From assembly GCA_023430885.1 (NCBI GenBank), contig JAEYYH010000008.1, positions 17,148 through 81,147 on the forward strand: 64,000 nucleotides of DNA, given 5' to 3'. The notes beneath the pieces are model-generated. The model did no database searches, was not told where the DNA came from, and saw only the letters and a program-made list of their open reading frames with translations. Within the stretch, counting starts at the first letter, position 1. Every line of letters begins with the position of its first letter. Origin of the DNA: Bacillota bacterium. GTDB taxonomy: Bacteria; Bacillota_I; Bacilli_A; RF39; UBA660. The position numbers and the translations under genes were made by a program. Shown piece after piece: positions 63,331-64,000 of this stretch.

Positions 63331-64000
63331 TTAAGTGCTTAACTGAATTATATTTAATTGTGCAGTAATGCCAGTTGTGAATAAAGTTAATGCAACTCCT
63401 GAACTATTAACTAATGTTATGCTATCTCCAGCTGCTAATGACAACATGGCAGTCCCTGAAACTTGATTAGCTATTGCAATCGATCCTATAGTTGTTGATG
63501 GATCTACAGTACCATTAATTGCTAACGAAATACTAGTAGCTAAACCTGCTGAAATTAATACAGAATAATCAATTTGATAAGTTCCGGTATTCGCTACTAT
63601 TACAGGTGCAGTACCAACAATATGAACTATATCTTGTAATGGCCCATTTGCACTAAATGTTATTGCAGTGCCAGCTGGTACTAGTAAACTTGGTGTTGTA
63701 TTATAAACATATCCGAAAGATGTTATACCAGGTCCTGGTCCAGTAGGCCCCGTAGGTCCAGCAACAGTACTAGCTGCTCCGGTTGGCCCAGTAGGTCCAG
63801 TAGGTCCAGTCAAACCAGTGATACCTATAGGTCCGGTTGGCCCAGTAGGTCCGGTAGGCCCCGTAGGTCCAGTCAAACCAGTGATACCTATAGGTCCAGT
63901 TGGTCCAGTAGGTCCGGTAGGTCCGGTTGGTCCCGTAGGTCCAGTCAAACCAGTGATACCTATAGGTCCAGTTGGTCCAGTAGGTCCCGTAGGTCCAGTT
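63331..64000 (-). CDS. BclA-like collagen-repeat exosporium protein (N-terminus cut off)
   Basis: The frame stays open to base 64000, so the start is beyond the window. Visible N-terminal part: GPT collagen triplets interrupted by GPIGITGLT. Then a C-terminal globular domain of about 130 residues ([32 protein letters not shown]... IIQLST), resembling the jelly-roll end of BclA-type proteins. In Bacillus the GPT threonines carry glycans. A strong terminator follows. It is the likely substrate of the nearby glycosyltransferases (inference). Confidence 0.85.
   Translation of the reverse strand, partial: TGPTGPTGPTGPIGITGLTGPTGPTGPTGPTGPTGPIGITGLTGPTGPTGPTGPTGPIGITGLTGPTGPTGPTGAASTVAGPTGPTGPGPGITSFGYVYNTTPSLLVPAGTAITFSANGPLQDIVHIVGTAPVIVANTGTYQIDYSVLISAGLATSISLAINGTVDPSTTIGSIAIANQVSGTAMLSLAAGDSITLVNSSGVALTLFTTGITAQLNIIQLST
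63736..64000. repeat. GPT-encoding triplet repeat tract with higher-order repeats
   Basis: Nine-base GGTCCAGTT-like units repeat; a 20-base block recurs at 63811, 63874 and 63946 (spacing 63 and 72 bases, so 21 and 24 codons). Confidence 0.9.

Noticed and set aside
63736..64000. CRISPR-like repeat array
   Set aside because: The units are codon-phased GPT repeats without unique spacers and lie in an open reading frame.

Overview
The window is AT-rich, densely coded DNA from a spore-forming Bacillota (Firmicutes), inferred to be a gut-type relative of the Bacilli/Mollicutes border or of clostridia. Support for a sporulator includes gpr, spoIIP, two CotY/CotZ-type coat proteins, an exosporium-type collagen-like protein, a spore photoproduct lyase homologue and Spo0A-box-like sites. 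Gene order rpsT-gpr-spoIIP, nfo-yqfT and infC-rpmI-rplT is Bacillus-like. TGA is used as stop, so the genetic code is standard.

Layout. 1-31.5 kb is core chromosome: mutM, pyk, tmcAL, yceD-rpmF, a large pilin-like protein, a SEDS protein, a sporulation-type sensor kinase, rpsT, gpr-spoIIP and followers, nfo, a class B PBP, rpmG, efp, the attenuated infC-rpmI-rplT operon, a HAD/DedA/rmuC operon with an SOS-like box, two adjacent RNase R genes, capA-like, smpB and ssrA (tmRNA). 31.52-40.78 kb looks like a 9.3-kb element inserted at the 3' end of ssrA. It carries a large serine recombinase at its right end, an XRE repressor, a divergent set of small replication/phage-like genes, decayed genes, and an unknown two-gene cargo (membrane protein plus a 975-residue protein with a PIN-like C-terminus). 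41-43.5 kb has dapA and two partly decayed genes.

43.6-64 kb is a spore-surface locus. It holds two CotY/CotZ-like proteins, a LysM-CAP protein, sugar-nucleotide enzymes (CapE/PseB-like dehydratase, UDP-sugar 6-dehydrogenase, UDP-HexNAc epimerase), several glycosyltransferases including two RmlD-reductase/glycosyltransferase fusions and one glycosyltransferase/methyltransferase fusion, and a BclA-like collagen protein running off the right edge. Three transcription units in it (a fusion gene, an endolysin/holin-like pair, and the five-gene sugar operon) share a near-identical upstream element with fixed spacing that looks like a mother-cell sigma promoter. The simplest reading is that the enzymes make an activated glycan for the spore outer layer, the coat proteins form the shell, the collagen-like protein is a likely glycan acceptor, and the lysis pair may act in mother-cell lysis. 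An ABC exporter in this region has its own leader-peptide/terminator attenuator.
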